The notes under the pieces were generated by a model that saw only the letters and a list, made by a program, of their open reading frames with translations, had not been told where the DNA came from and made no database searches. The position numbers and the translations under genes were made by a program. Below, in pieces: positions 52,627 to 64,000 of a stretch of DNA of 64,000 nucleotides. The DNA comes from Obelidium mucronatum (taxonomy: Eukaryota; Chytridiomycota; Chytridiomycetes; Chytridiales; Chytriomycetaceae). The stretch is taken from positions 62,001-126,000 of the forward strand of contig JAIVFH010000046.1 of assembly GCA_025765595.1 (NCBI GenBank). The letters run 5' to 3'. Position 1 is the stretch's first letter; each line of letters begins with the position of its first letter.

Positions 52627-54817
52627 GTGTTAGGACCCAATTACAATGTCTCCCTTATCGAATACTTTGTATTTGTATTCAGGTATGGGCTTGTGAATCC
52701 AGAAGGGGATCGGTTGAGTCGGGAGGTGCTCAGGGGCGCTTAATAAGTGGACAGAACCTATTGGGTAATTTATTTTTGTTTTAAGCTTATTTTTTGTGTT
52801 GTCTGATTGCAAACTAACTATCTGAAATAAAATTTTAAATAAAAAAAATCAAACAACAAACAAAAGAACTCGGCTGCGGTTGGATACTGTCAACTTTTTG
52901 AATGGATTGAACGCGTTCGATTGTATCGGGTTACTTGCTCATGGAATCCATAAAGCAATTGGACGTACTTCCGTTGATTTTGTGTCGCAAAGGCAGGCAC
53001 AGTCGTTACTCAACTTTACCGCGTTTCAAAACACTGGCAAGTAGACAGTTTGCACAATCAATCTCGTCAACCCCTTCTAAATTCATTTTTTTTTTGTTTC
53101 AATTTTTTAAGGATATAATGGATTCATTTCTAGCCCTGTTGAATTGGACGATGGCGGCGACCCTGCTCTGTAAGTTTTCAAGTTTGTTGAAATGGACTTT
53201 TCAATTTTTTCCAAAATTCCAAGGCCGTATGTGGCTTTTCAGATGACTCGAGACTTTCAAGTTATGCGTAAGTTTTCAAGTTTTGTTTTTCCATTCTTGT
53301 TGCTGTGCTTACGCTTCTTTGCTCACATAGCATTTGCTTCAACGGACTCTACTGCATTGAAAATTACATATCTGAGCGATATACATGAACTCAAGTTTCC
53401 AGGAAGTGTGTATTTTGTTTTCCTAAGCGGGACTAGAAACTAAAACCAACCAGATACAACCATCCCACCACCTGACGGTCCGATACACACTGAATCCATA
53501 ATCCTTCGAACGGATCCCACGGGAAGATTCATTTTTTGGTTTCAAATCAGCGGATACATTCTCTCCCTCCTGGATGGAATTGTGATTCTCGCTTTCAGAA
53601 ACAACGAGCAAATCCGATCCGGTTCAATCACATTCAGTATCATGACGCTTTTCGGCGCTGTGCTAGGATTTTTCTCGTCCGGATTCATTATCGACAGACT
53701 GACTCCAGAAAAATGTGCAGGGTTAATCTGGTCTTCCTCGTTGTCGTTTGCGATTGTTGCTTGTTCATTGTCAATCAAGAACGCGCGTGTGGGGATGATA
53801 TTTTCAGCCAAATCGATCGTTCCCAAACGATATCTCAAGGATCAATTTAGTCTTGTTTTGCTTTTTGGATTCGTGGTTCTTGAGTTTTTGCTTTTGGGGC
53901 TATCGTATCAGCCTGGCGGTATAACCGTATCCACGTTCCTACTCGGTGATTCAATAGAATTCACCTGCTCCACGCCAAGCGGGATGTTCAAACTGTGTCT
54001 GATTGCGTATCACATCTTTCTCTCAATCCTATCTCTTGCTGCAACCTACATGATCCGCAACGTGAGCGGCATCCACTCTGAGTTCTCGTACATGGCGCTT
54101 CTATCAGCTTCCACGTTTTTATTCCTATCAATCGAGTTCATGTTGGAACACCAACAATCCGTATCTCCAATGACGCAGCGGTTCACGCACGCCGCGGTTG
54201 TTTGGCTGCTGCTTATGGAAGTTGTTTTGTTCAAGTTTGTGTCGCGTGTGATGGCGTTGTGGAGTGAAAACGCCTTTGATGTCAAGAATCTATCGATTGT
54301 TGGATCAAGTGGTAGTAGGGGAGGAGAAGGGACTGGAGGCGCTGTTGTAACTGATATCCTGAGACGGATGAGTTTGAGGCCTCCAAGTGAAAATGCAGTA
54401 GCTCCAGCTCCAGTGGCAAGTCAAGGCCTCACTGCGAAATCACAGAGCACGATGTTGAAACCGGGAAAGTCCAGCAGGAAAAACACTGTTAAATCCGTGA
54501 AGGGTGTTTCTGTGACGTATCGAATGGAAGGCCGTCTTTTTCAGTCGGAATGGATCCTGGCGTTGTGTGTACTGTGTCGTGTGCGTGAGAATTTGTTGGT
54601 TCTCATGATTCCAGCGAATAGCGAGGTTCCTGCGAGAGGATTTAATATCGATAAACAGGACTACAAGCCAGTCAATTGCAATGGTGACGGTGACGGTGGC
54701 GGCGCTTCCACTACCACAAGAATATCCATTTCATCACGTGCAAACAATTCAAAGGTTCTGATTGATTTCAATTCAGTCGAAAGAGCAAACGATTTTTATG
54801 CTGATATTTTTAAATAA
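50975..54817 (+). CDS. Class C (GABA-B-like) G-protein-coupled receptor 2
   Basis: ATG 50975 with signal peptide MNLWTLLGITAAVTIA. The extracellular domain is a type 1 periplasmic-binding/ANF-receptor fold: ITFAFIGPYAK, FITGRDILFFNQ, FFWNDVGAQ, NPDILPNTTIKIKR, FASQVAIQIYEEHP, VVAVFGDLYMS, CNMQILVYARLYP and LGHVLEHYDAR, broken by many short introns. PPDGPIHTES precedes seven membrane segments (about 53540-54270; YILSLLDGIVILAF, MTLFGAVLGFFSSG, EFLLLGLSY and so on). The intracellular tail ends in a domain KGVSVTYRMEG, FQSEWILALCVLCRVRENL, NSVERANDFYADIF. One base seems missing near 51436 and one extra near 52080. Ligand unknown. Confidence 0.85.
52595..52624. repeat. (AC)n microsatellite
   Basis: About 15 copies of AC inside an intron of receptor 2. 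Confidence 0.9.
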
Positions 54818-54868
54818 ACACAAAAGTGACCTCTTTTATTGTGTTTTTTTTTCCCTCTGTGTAAATCA

Positions 54869-57800
54869 ATGATTCCCGCGCACCACCTTCTGCTCTTGCT
54901 GCACTTTTCGTTTTTACTTGAGATCGCTTTGGCAGCTGACAAATTCCGATCCTCGATTACCATCGCGTTTATTGGTCCCTATTCGAGATATGCCGGGGTA
55001 AAACTGAATGGAACGCAAGTTGTGGATGACTTCATTACAGGGGCAAGGATTATAAGATACAACGGATTATCGAGCTTGTCTTCCATGTTTTTTTGGAATG
55101 ATGTTGGGGCTCAGGTGCGAGACGACTTTGCACCCCCTATTCAAAGCGTAACACAAAAGCTGTGAAACTCAAAAAAAAAAAATAGATTGCTGTGGATATG
55201 ATCAACGCTGATCCTAGAATACTTCCCAATACTACAATCAAAGTGAAAAGGTTTAATAACTTTGACCCGCGATTCCCAAGTACCGCTGGCGTGAGTGGGG
55301 GATATGCTGCACAAGTTGCAATCGACATTGCAAACAACCATCCAGGTGATTTTTATTTGTACAGGTTCGGGATTAGGGATTAATTTATAATATTTTGAAT
55401 CGTCTTATATATTCCTCGAAATTTAAATAGACGTAGTTGCAGGTTTTGGAGACTTATTCGGGACGATGCAAGTTGTTGAATTTTACACGCGAAGGCATCA
55501 AAAAACAATACTGAACCATCAACCAAAAAAAAAAAAAACAGGATGACGACCGAACTATTTTCTTTGTTTCAGTTACCGTTCTGCAGCTCTTATCAAAATG
55601 CACCAAGATACTTGAACCGTAACAACTATCCGTATTACTTTTCAACGACATCCAGTTGAGAGCTCGACCTTCTTTTTTTTCAAGATCATCTTTCTTTCTA
55701 ATTAAGCGGATTCCATAGATGGCGGAAAGGGAGAGGCATTGTGTTTACTCTTGAACTTATGGAATGTCAAACGCATCGCTTATATTTCAGACGTATTCAC
55801 CCTCAAGAGTACGCTGGAGCTCTGTGGTATAAAAATAATAGTGATGGCACGAGTTGGCCAAATCATTTCTGTAAAAGAAATTGTTAGGGTTGGTGAGCTT
55901 TTAGAGTATTATGATGCAAGGTAAGCCGTGGTTTTTTTTTTTGTTTCGATGAGAGCAAAGCATTATTAATCCAAAAATTAAAAGATATATTTTAGCAGAT
56001 GTTGGGTCAGCTAATACTGGGTTGATTTACTTTACTCTCGCCACGTAAGATTTACAAACTTTTTAATTGATAATATTTATTAAACCACGCAAAAAGAAAG
56101 AGAATGTCGGTAGGGCCGGGATATGTTTGGTTGGGAACAAGTATCCCGTATCCTATTGAAAACGGAGTACAGTGTGAGCTTTTCTTTAAGCACTTAATCA
56201 CAATACTAACAGCAGGTTTCCCAAAAAAAAACAGTGCTTGGCTCCAATTACAGTGACGAACATATTAATCACTTCATGTTTGTGTTTGGTTACAGCCTCT
56301 TTGAATCGCCGCAAGGGCTTGTGGACGGATTCGTCAGTGCTGTGAATTCATGGACAAAACCTTTAAAGTAAGAAAAAAATGCCCACTTTTTCCTTGGGGT
56401 TTCCGAAACTGAGAGCCGATTTTTGTAGCACAACATATGTGGCGAGAACATTGTCCCCGCTGAACGGTCCCAACGCGTATGACTGCATTGGTGTATTGGC
56501 TTACGGTTTGGACAAGATTGCTCGGCAATTTAGTTCGCTGGATTTCACAAGTCCGCGAAGTTTTCAATCTTTTCTTAACTATACGGCTTTTAAGAATACT
56601 GGTCTGTTGCGTTTTGTTTGCATCTACCAAGTATGTTATTTATCGTTCTTGAATTTGAGTAGGCTATGTGGGATTCACGAATAATCCAGTTCAATTGAGT
56701 GATAGAGGCGATGCAGCTTTGTAAGACCAAATCCTGTGATCGCTTGGTTGGTTTTTATGACTCACCGTCTTTTCTCCACTTAACTGCATGCAAGACCTTT
56801 TCAAGTTTTTCAAGTTGACAATTCGTATAGCGTTACAGGTAATTATAACCATGTCTCTTCCTAGTGGTCACTGTCGGAGGTATTCATCGACTTTTTTTTT
56901 TTGGAAAAGCTTTTGCACAAACAGATCTAGCATTGACTCGAATCGATTACAACGGAATCCGACTCCCAAACTTTGCTGGAAGTAAGGGATCCATGGCTGC
57001 CGGTGTTTTCTATGCGATTCCTAATGTAATTTGTGATTCCAGACACCTCGACTCCACCTCCTGACGGACGCATTTATACAAGCGCAATCATTACCCCCAT
57101 CAAGCGCATTAAGTAAATCACAAACGGTCCTTGTCAATCACTGGATGGACACTCTGCTTGATTGACCTGCTTGTAATCAGCATATGTCGAAACAGAAAAG
57201 AAATCAGATCGAGTTCCATGAGTTTTTCCATTATAACTTTAATTGGCTCGGCAATTGGATATTCACTTCCGTTGTTATGCGTTGGTGATATGTCAGTCTT
57301 TAAATGCGGCAGCATCATGTGGTGTTCGTGTTTATCCTATGCAATTGTTTCCGCATCGCTGATTGTCAAGAACGGTCGAATTGGTTTAATTTTCACCGCG
57401 AGATCTGTGCTACCAAAGTATTATTTGAGGGACCATGTTGGACTGCTTGGAATTGCGTTCTTGGTCGCAATTGAGCTGGTAACCAACAAAGCATACTAAG
57501 ATGCCTCATTAATAGTACTGAAAAAAAAAATTAACACCGGTCATCAGGCTCTTCTTGTGTTTTGGACATTATCCATACTCCAAACTCCTATCGCATCAAT
57601 CCTGAACGCGACTACTGCGACCATCGAGTACACATGTCCCTTGGGTGCCATCCACATTGAACGCGCCATCACAGCATACAACATCCTTCTCGCACTTTTA
57701 TCCAGTCTCGCCACGTATCTCGTTCGAAACGTGCATGGAATCCACTCGGAATTCTCATTCATGATCTTGGTAACTGTCTCAACGGGGACCTTCTTGACAA

Positions 57801-58432
57801 TTGAAGCTCTATTGAGACAAGAATCTCAGTCTTCCATGATGGATAGATTGGTGCACGCGGAAATAGTTTGGCTCTTGTTGACTCAAGTTGTTGGGATTAA
57901 ATTCGGGGCACGGGTGTTGACGTTGATGTGTGATGGAACATATGACTTGAGGAAGTTGGCTTTTACGTTATCGTCTCGTGTGACTAGTGGTGGCGGTGGT
58001 GGTGTGAGTCGAGGTAGTGGGTTCACTTCCTCTTGGAGTAACAGGTCTGGTCGAAATCAGAGCAGGAATATGGAAACTACGCAATGGAAGTCGATGGTCG
58101 CTGGTACTCAATATGTGAAGGGTGTCGCTGCGGTATACACAGTGGCGGGTGTCACTTCGGAATGGATTTCTGCCTTGGCGTTTGTGTGCCGCGTTGGAGA
58201 CAACACATTCATCTTATTCATTTCTGATGACGTCGAAAATGAATCCAAGGGATTTCATATTAGGTCCAAGGACGATTGTCATTTGGAAATCGTGGATGTA
58301 TGGACAAAAAGACTTGTTGTGCAAACCAGTACCAAAACTGCAAGACGTCGTTTTAAAGTGATTGTGGAATTCCATTCCCCTGAAGATGCAAAGAGAGTAC
58401 TCGAAAATATTGTCCAGTGTTTACAAGGATGA
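54869..58432 (+). CDS. Class C (GABA-B-like) G-protein-coupled receptor 3
   Basis: ATG 54869, 51 bases after the stop of receptor 2. Signal peptide MIPAHHLLLLLHFSFLLEIALA, then SSITIAFIGPYSRYAG, FITGARIIRYNG, FFWNDVGAQ, NADPRILPNTTIKVKR, GGYAAQVAIDIANNHP, LWNVKRIAYISDVF, NAYDCIGVLAYGLDKIARQF. PPPDGRIYTSA leads to seven membrane segments (57130-57950). The cytosolic tail is Gly/Ser-rich, then KGVAAVYTVAG, SEWISALAFVCRVGDN, KGFHIRSKDDCHLEIV, FHSPEDAKRVLENIV. At least one intron has a 12-A run just before the acceptor (55171-55185). Confidence 0.85.
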
Positions 58433-58494
58433 GAGCAGAAGTGTATTCTTTTACATCTATTTGCCACTAAATACATCAAAAATGCCACTTCCTT

Positions 58495-59381
58495 TCATTC
58501 GTTTTTCTTGACACTGGCCCCAGTTTCTTTTGCCTCCTTGGCCTCTAAAACACCACTCTTGATGAATTTGGCCCGCTGCTTTTGCATATGGCTATACATG
58601 ATATAGAAACAAGGCGGCCAGATCCACAAACAGATATTAAACACGGTTGTCAGTTGAGATTGTGCTGGATTCTCTTTGGCAATCGCGTGTGCTTTTTGAA
58701 GCAAGACGTATTCCGAATAAGCCCCCAGAGGATACAACACGTAAAAAAAGTGATATCTATTAAAAAAAATAAGGAAGAAACAAAGTGTTAAAGCTGTTTC
58801 GGTTTTTGGATCTTTGACGTACCTGCAAAACGTCAGGAACCAAAAGTAATCACTGTCAGAGCCCATCAAATTCAGCGCATAATATCCGTATCGAATTATC
58901 TCAGAGACAGACCAAGCAAAGGTCATGGTACTGTAAGCCCATGAAGAGTTGATTGTCTTAAATTGATCCGCTACAAGCCAAACCAATGTCAATCGAGACG
59001 CAACCTGCATGAGGGTTGTCGTGACTGGCGAACGAACGAGTTTGAAGAGTGAATGGAAGATCTGCAGGTGTTTTTTGCCCTTGAGTTTGATGTTGTTCTT
59101 TTGACCAAGTACACTTCATACCTCCAGCAGAGCAGCTGTCTGCACAACGAGGACATAGTCGCCGATTTCCGAATATGTTGTTGCATACGACCTTGCATTT
59201 GTAACTACTTTGAATGCAACATAGGCCCAGGCGCCAGCTGAAGCGGCATTGTAGATCAAGAGGTACTTTTGTACAATGCCGTCTCCTTCAGTATTTTCGC
59301 GCTTTGTTAGAGAAGCAAAAGCGCAAGCGCCTTGCCAGTTCGCTTACCTTTCGGTTCTTTCTTTGGCACATTGTCGGCCAT
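58495..59381 (-). CDS. PHS1: Very-long-chain (3R)-3-hydroxyacyl-CoA dehydratase (HACD/Phs1)
   Basis: Third step of fatty-acid elongation, ER membrane. ATG 59381 (MADNVPKKEPK), then QKYLLIYNAASAGAWAYVAF, YVLVVQTAALLE, IFHSLFKLVRSPV, TLMQVASRLTLVWLVAD, the membrane helix SEIIRYGYYALNL, FWFLTFCRY and the active-site segment FFYVLYPLGAYSEYVLL, with Tyr and Glu in YPxGxxxEY as in yeast Phs1. Four exons with short introns. The tail ends with a Lys-rich GASVKKNE, a possible ER-retrieval-like end. Confidence 0.9.
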
Positions 59382-59559
59382 TTTTGGTCAATTAATGAGG
59401 ATAACCAACCAAAAGCCTTTTACGAACTATTTGAGTGAGTGCTTTATTTCAAAGAAAAGTCAATAACTCGTTTGGTCAGAAGTCTTCATCCAACCTTTTG
59501 TTGGAAAAGAAGCATGGTTAATCCAGGAAAGTATCAAAAAAAAAACAAAAAAAAAACAC

Positions 59560-61056
59560 TCACGAAAACTCTTGCTTCACATTCATCTTTTCTTGAGCCT
59601 TTTGTTTTTCATCACCGCTATTGCGAGCGGTAGCAACGTGTTCGACAACTCCAGAATCAATCTTAACAAGACTCCAGAGCAAAGTGTCCATCCATTCCAA
59701 ACCATCCGTTCCTGCACTCTTCTTGACGCCCGAAAACAGGACAGATCCAGCACCCTTTACAGCAAAGGTCTTGATCAACTCTTCGCCAAGTCTTTCTACT
59801 CTTTTCCCAACACTTGCGGCATCGACAAAGACTCCACAAACTTCCACACCTTTTTTACCAGACCCAGCTCCTGCCATTTCAAAAATCTCTGCGCATACTT
59901 CCTTTTCCAATGCGACTGCTTCTCTCACCATCATGGCTGCTTCCGTTCCATTGACAGGATTCACCAAATGCTCACAGGCTACCAGACGAAGAAACTGGAC
60001 ACAGCGAGTCAAGTCAGCCTGCATCTTGACAATCGCTTTTTGTAAACCAGGGAAAGCGTGTGATTTAGCTGGGGGTGGGACAGTGCAAATATGAAGGAGG
60101 AGGGATTGGGCACTTGAGTTGAAGAGAGAGCAATATGTTGCTAGAGCAAAAAGACGCGTCGAGTAGGAGCAAGGTGATTCTGTAATGTGTTTTTGAATCC
60201 ATGCAGTTCTTTTTGAAGTTGTTGGCACTGATAAAAAAATAAATAAATCGATGAGTATTAAATATGATGGTAATAAAAGCACTGAACTGTTTTCCAAAGC
60301 ATCAAACAAGTACTCCTTGTCTTCAGCAGACTTTGAAAACACATCAATCAAAACGTTCAGTGTTTCAGCGTGGATGTTCTTTTGCATGATATGAAATCCG
60401 AAGAAGCAGCGAGCTTCGGGTGACTTGTTTCAAAAAAACAAAAAAAAAGAAAGTGGAGAAAGAGCGGATTAGTTGTCGAGGAGGTGGAAGGAGTCCAATC
60501 TATACCTGAATCTCGTCCGAAAGTTTGGAGATGATTGGCTCATCCCCCGCAAGGGTATCATTGACGGACATTAGGGCGAGAGCATGCAGAATACATGCTC
60601 GTTCTTTGTTGTTGACCTTTTTCCAGTCTGCAGGTGTAAAAACGTCAACAAAAGTGGACTACTCGGGGATAAACAAAGCCACGCACCGTCGACATCCTCA
60701 AAGAATTCAATCTCCTCGGCGCTCCAGAACTTAGCCTCCGCGTTCTTGTACGCCAGCCAGATCTGCAAGAATTCGAAGAAAAGAGAGTCAGGATGGATAG
60801 TTTGCGCCGCTCTTCGCACCTTCTGGTACTGGATCGGAAACAGCACAAAGCGCTTCGCGTTCGCCACAAGCAGCGGCTCGGGCATCAGCCGCGGCGTCGG
60901 CGCCGCAAAGTCGTCGTCGCCAAACTCGGCGCACTCAAACAGCGCCTGCGCCTTTTTCGACGACGCAAAATCGAGGCGCGAAAAGTCGGCGCCGAGCTGC
61001 TTCGACGGCGTTTGTTTGGCTGCGTTTTCGCTGTTTTGGCGGTTTGCGGAAAGCAT
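59560..61056 (-). CDS. Divergent ribonucleotide reductase small subunit (R2-like)
   Basis: ATG 61056 (MLSANRQNSENAAKQ). EPLLVANAKRFVLFPIQYQK, IWLAYKNAEAKFWSAEEIE, DWKKVNNKERACILHALALM, SKLSDEIQ, PEARCFFGFHIMQKNIHAE, KEYLFDALENMPTTSK follow the eukaryotic R2 order. In canonical R2 the second aromatic of EARCFYGF is the radical Tyr; here it is Phe. The first Asp ligand (EEID) is Glu. The canonical RDEGLH ligand pair is replaced by QADLTR. The C-terminal third (LGEELIKTFAV to KQEFS) is strongly diverged and lacks the usual FTLDADF tail. It may be a catalytically inactive partner subunit like yeast Rnr4, or a manganese/iron variant. Introns near 60770-60830, 60605-60690, 60425-60510 and 60230-60290. 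Confidence 0.82.
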
Positions 61057-61117
61057 TTGGAGTGTTTTTTGGCTGTTTGTCCGGACGGGAAATGCTGAAA
61101 TTGCACGAAATTGTTGC
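61057..61117. promoter_or_regulatory. 61-bp divergent spacer (R2-like / receptor 4)
   Basis: The two start codons (61056 on minus, 61118 on plus) face away from each other across 61 bp that contains no clear TATA element. Confidence 0.45.
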
Positions 61118-64000
61118 ATGCAAATCTGTGCTGCTGTGCTGATCTTCGCGCTTCTGACGTGTCTAGTGACAGCAAACAAGACTCTAAACACAATCACGCT
61201 GGCGTTCGTTGGCCCCTATGCGCAGTATGTGGAATCTTTTAGTTGATTCCACCAGACTGATTCCTGAACAGTTTTCCTGGAGTCGCGATAAACGGCACTC
61301 TTGTTGTTGGCGACTTCATTACTGGAGCTAGAATCTTAGAGTTTAATCAGGCGGCCAACCTTGCCTCTGTTTTCTTTTGGAACGATGTGGGAGCGCAGGT
61401 ACAAAGCGCAGTATTCCTCAAGCCTTAAGTAAACATTTAAGCCAGATTGCGGTAGACGCTGTCAACAGAAACCCCGATCTTCTTCCAAATACCACAATTG
61501 TGGTTAAGCGTTTCAATGACTTGGATTTGCGATATCCCATCAAACAATTGGGAAACTCAAAAGTGATTGAAAGTGGTGGATACGCCGTGCAAGTCGCAAT
61601 AGATATCGCTCAAAATCATCCAGGCATGGAAAATTTGTATTCAAAGTGATATACTGATAGAGGCCTTCCTTTGGTTAGATGTTGTGGCAGTTTTTGGAGA
61701 TCTGTTTTCTCAAACAACATTGTAAGAAGTTGGGCGAGAGATGAAAAGTATGACACCACATATCTTAATCTAATAAATTTATATTTAGATTGACAGGGGA
61801 GCTTTATTCTCTATTTAAAATGCCCTTTTGTACTGCCTTTCAGGCAGCGCGTAATTTTCTAAACAGAAACGACTATTCCAATTATTTCTCCATGGTTCCC
61901 AGTAAGCTGATTGATATTTAAAATTTTGAATATTGGTTTGAATGCAATGCCCGATAGATGCTGGATATGGACAAGCCATGTGTCTTTTACTGAATCTCTG
62001 GAACACGAAAAGGATCGCTTATATCACTATTGATGGAAGTATGAAAAGAGAATTTGAAAAATGCAATGTCAGAGTTGTGCTATTGTCCCGTATCACACAT
62101 GATACCTCAATCAAAGATATTGAGGAAATTGGAAGGCTCCTTCAATATTACGATCTTCGGTAAGTTTCTCAGTGATCAAACTCTTTTTTTTTTAATTTGA
62201 GTATTAATTTGCAGGTATATAGTCATTGATGTGGGGTCCGTTTTGTCAGGCTTTGTGTACTTCACTCTGGCTTCGTATGTTTTGTGGAAATAATGTTAAC
62301 CATTTATTAAATTCAGGGTTTTTAATATGTCTAGAAAAGGTGTATCTGTTGGACCGGGCTATGTCTGGGTGGGCAATTGCCTGCCGTATCCCATTGAAGA
62401 CGGCGCTGAGTGTAAGAATAGCGACACTTCCCAAAACACCCGCTGACTTTTGACTTCAGTACTTGGGCCAAGCTATAGCCCATCTCATATTCGGCACTTC
62501 ATGTTCCTTTTCAAAGATTCCCCATTTCAAGAGTACAAAGCTGGACTATTTCGAATATTTTTGGAGAGCATAAATAGATGGCTTGCACCGCTCAAGTTTG
62601 GATATAACCTTGCCAATTGCCTTCACTGATTGCTGGATATTTTAGTACTTCGATCGGCGATGATGCTTTACACTCCCACAATGGAATCAAAGCTTTCGAC
62701 TGTATTGGAGTCCTATCGCATGGAATCGATAAACTGATGCGAAAGTTTCCAGCCGTCAATTTTAATAGTCGAGAAGATCGATCAATCTTGAACTATGCTG
62801 CATTCCAAGACACTGGTAAGAATGTTGCTATAAATTTCTCGAAAGCAGCTTGAGCATAAAACTTTTGTACACAGGCTACTTTGGATTCACTGGATCTCCA
62901 CTTAAAATGAGCGATAGCGGGGACCCAGCCATGTGAGAGTTCAGAATTTTTAAGAAAACCAAATAACAGCTCAAAAACACAACAGACCCTTCATGGGTTT
63001 CAAATTGATGAATTTTACAACGTATATCGTGAGTTTCAGTTGTTGGATGCTTGTGTGAATGACATTTTTCTTAGGATTTGCAACAACCGATGTCTCGATA
63101 TCACATATTGAATACTTGGAAGACGAAGGAATGCCGCTATTTGCAGGAAGTAAGCCTGTTAAAACCCACTTCCATTTGATTAGTAACTCCAGCCCAAGAT
63201 ACTTCGAATCCACCACCTGACGGCCCAATCTACGCTTCAGCAGTTCTCAGCATGTCAAGCTACGGTGGGAAATTTCTTATTTTCCTTTCAGTTAGCGGCT
63301 GGTTTGTCTGCCTGCTTGACACGCTTTTGATTCTCGCATTCCGACGTCGCAAATATGTTGGGTCAAACTCAAGATTCAATCTGACAACCAATATCGGAGG
63401 AGCCATTGGATTCTCTGGAGCTATGTTTTGTCTCGGTGGTGCTACGGCACTTACATGTGCCGCGATAATGTGGACTTCTTGCTTGGCATTTGCCATTGTT
63501 GCGTCTTCTGTTGCAGTGAAATGCGCAAGAGTTGGGATCCTTTTTGACTCGAAGTTTAGACTTCCTGCAATTTTTATCAATGATTTATTTGCTATGGCTG
63601 CTGTTGGGGCACTAGTTTCGTTGGAATTGGTGAGCGAACCGACTGTTTTTTAGTTATCACCAGAGGACTCAAAAAAAATCCAGATATTACTGGCAATATG
63701 GTCGAAAGTATCAAACCCTGTAATTTCCTTTATTCAAGAATCTGGAATCATTGAACACAAGTGTGTCATATCCAAAGCTGGAACCACACTCAATCTCATG
63801 ATCACCGGCTATCACATTGCCCTGATTCTATTCTCAGCCTATGCAACCTATTTAATTCGAAATGTGGACGGAATACACTCTGACTTTTCTTACTTGGCGT
63901 TGGTCCTTGCTACTCTATGCATCCTTGCGCTTACAGAAGTTCTCTTCAACCAACATTCGACATCCCCGCTTTCAAAAAGAGTTATTCATGAGTTCTTCAC
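61118..64000 (+). CDS. Class C (GABA-B-like) G-protein-coupled receptor 4, truncated by window end
   Basis: ATG 61118, signal peptide MQICAAVLIFALLTCLVTA, then NTITLAFVGPYAQ, FITGARILEFNQAA, FFWNDVGAQ, NRNPDLLPNTTIVVKR, GGYAVQVAIDIAQNHP, LWNTKRIAYITIDG, CNVRVVLLSRITHD, IEEIGRLLQYYDLR, NGIKAFDCIGVLSHGIDKL. PPPDGPIYAS precedes the membrane region from about 63270 (FLSVSGWFVCLLDTLLILAF onward); HSDFSYLALVLATLC is the sixth-segment block. The tail lies outside. Exons are split by introns of about 45-70 nt. Confidence 0.85.

Overview
The window looks like nuclear DNA from a zoosporic (chytrid-type) fungus. Genes are intron-rich with short GT-AG introns (about 50-70 nt, some longer) and packed on both strands. 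The gene content combines fungal traits with a flagellar CH-domain protein (SPATA4/SPEF1 type) and a cluster of GABA-B-like class C receptors. The organism call is inference from gene content only.

Layout. 1-1448: 3' end of a class C receptor. 1829-3257: PLP aminotransferase (kynurenine/glutamine transaminase type). 3290-4551: two tandem Cys-rich proteins. 4685-7154: unrecognised protein. 7317-15291: very large coiled-coil protein. 15496-16510: mitochondrial phosphate carrier. 16846-18014: secreted or anchored YKPTT-repeat protein. 18221-18293: tRNA-Trp(CCA). 18828-22604: MCM2. 22987-26799: three F-box/LRR paralogues. 26905-33702: complete DIRS/Ngaro-type tyrosine-recombinase retroelement with split direct repeats. 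33801-34211: free-standing CaMKII association (hub) domain. 34272-40757: CACTA/Plavaka-type DNA transposon with 27-bp terminal inverted repeats and two head-to-head genes. 41104-42207: low-complexity WxxF-motif protein. 42435-47205: seven tandem small secreted four-cysteine proteins. 47558-50842: housekeeping block of Mss4/RABIF, SPF27/BCAS2, GAR transformylase and SPATA4-like. 50975-58432: two class C receptors. 58495-59381: 3-hydroxyacyl-CoA dehydratase. 59560-61056: divergent ribonucleotide reductase small subunit. 61118-64000: fourth class C receptor, cut by the window edge.

The least ordinary features are these: the retroelement, with its run of sense-strand poly(A) tracts, GAGCAG/CTGCTC hairpins and a UCC-UGA frame change; arrays of a short CCGCC/GGCGG palindrome in introns of two unrelated genes; an R2-like protein with Phe at the radical Tyr position; the secreted four-Cys family; and class C receptors sharing an extra C-terminal domain.

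Many otherwise well-conserved genes carry single-base frame breaks, mostly +1, including genes that should be essential. Gene breaks here may therefore be assembly indels as easily as real pseudogenes. Exon limits are by eye. Spans of multi-exon genes run from the inferred start codon to the stop codon.
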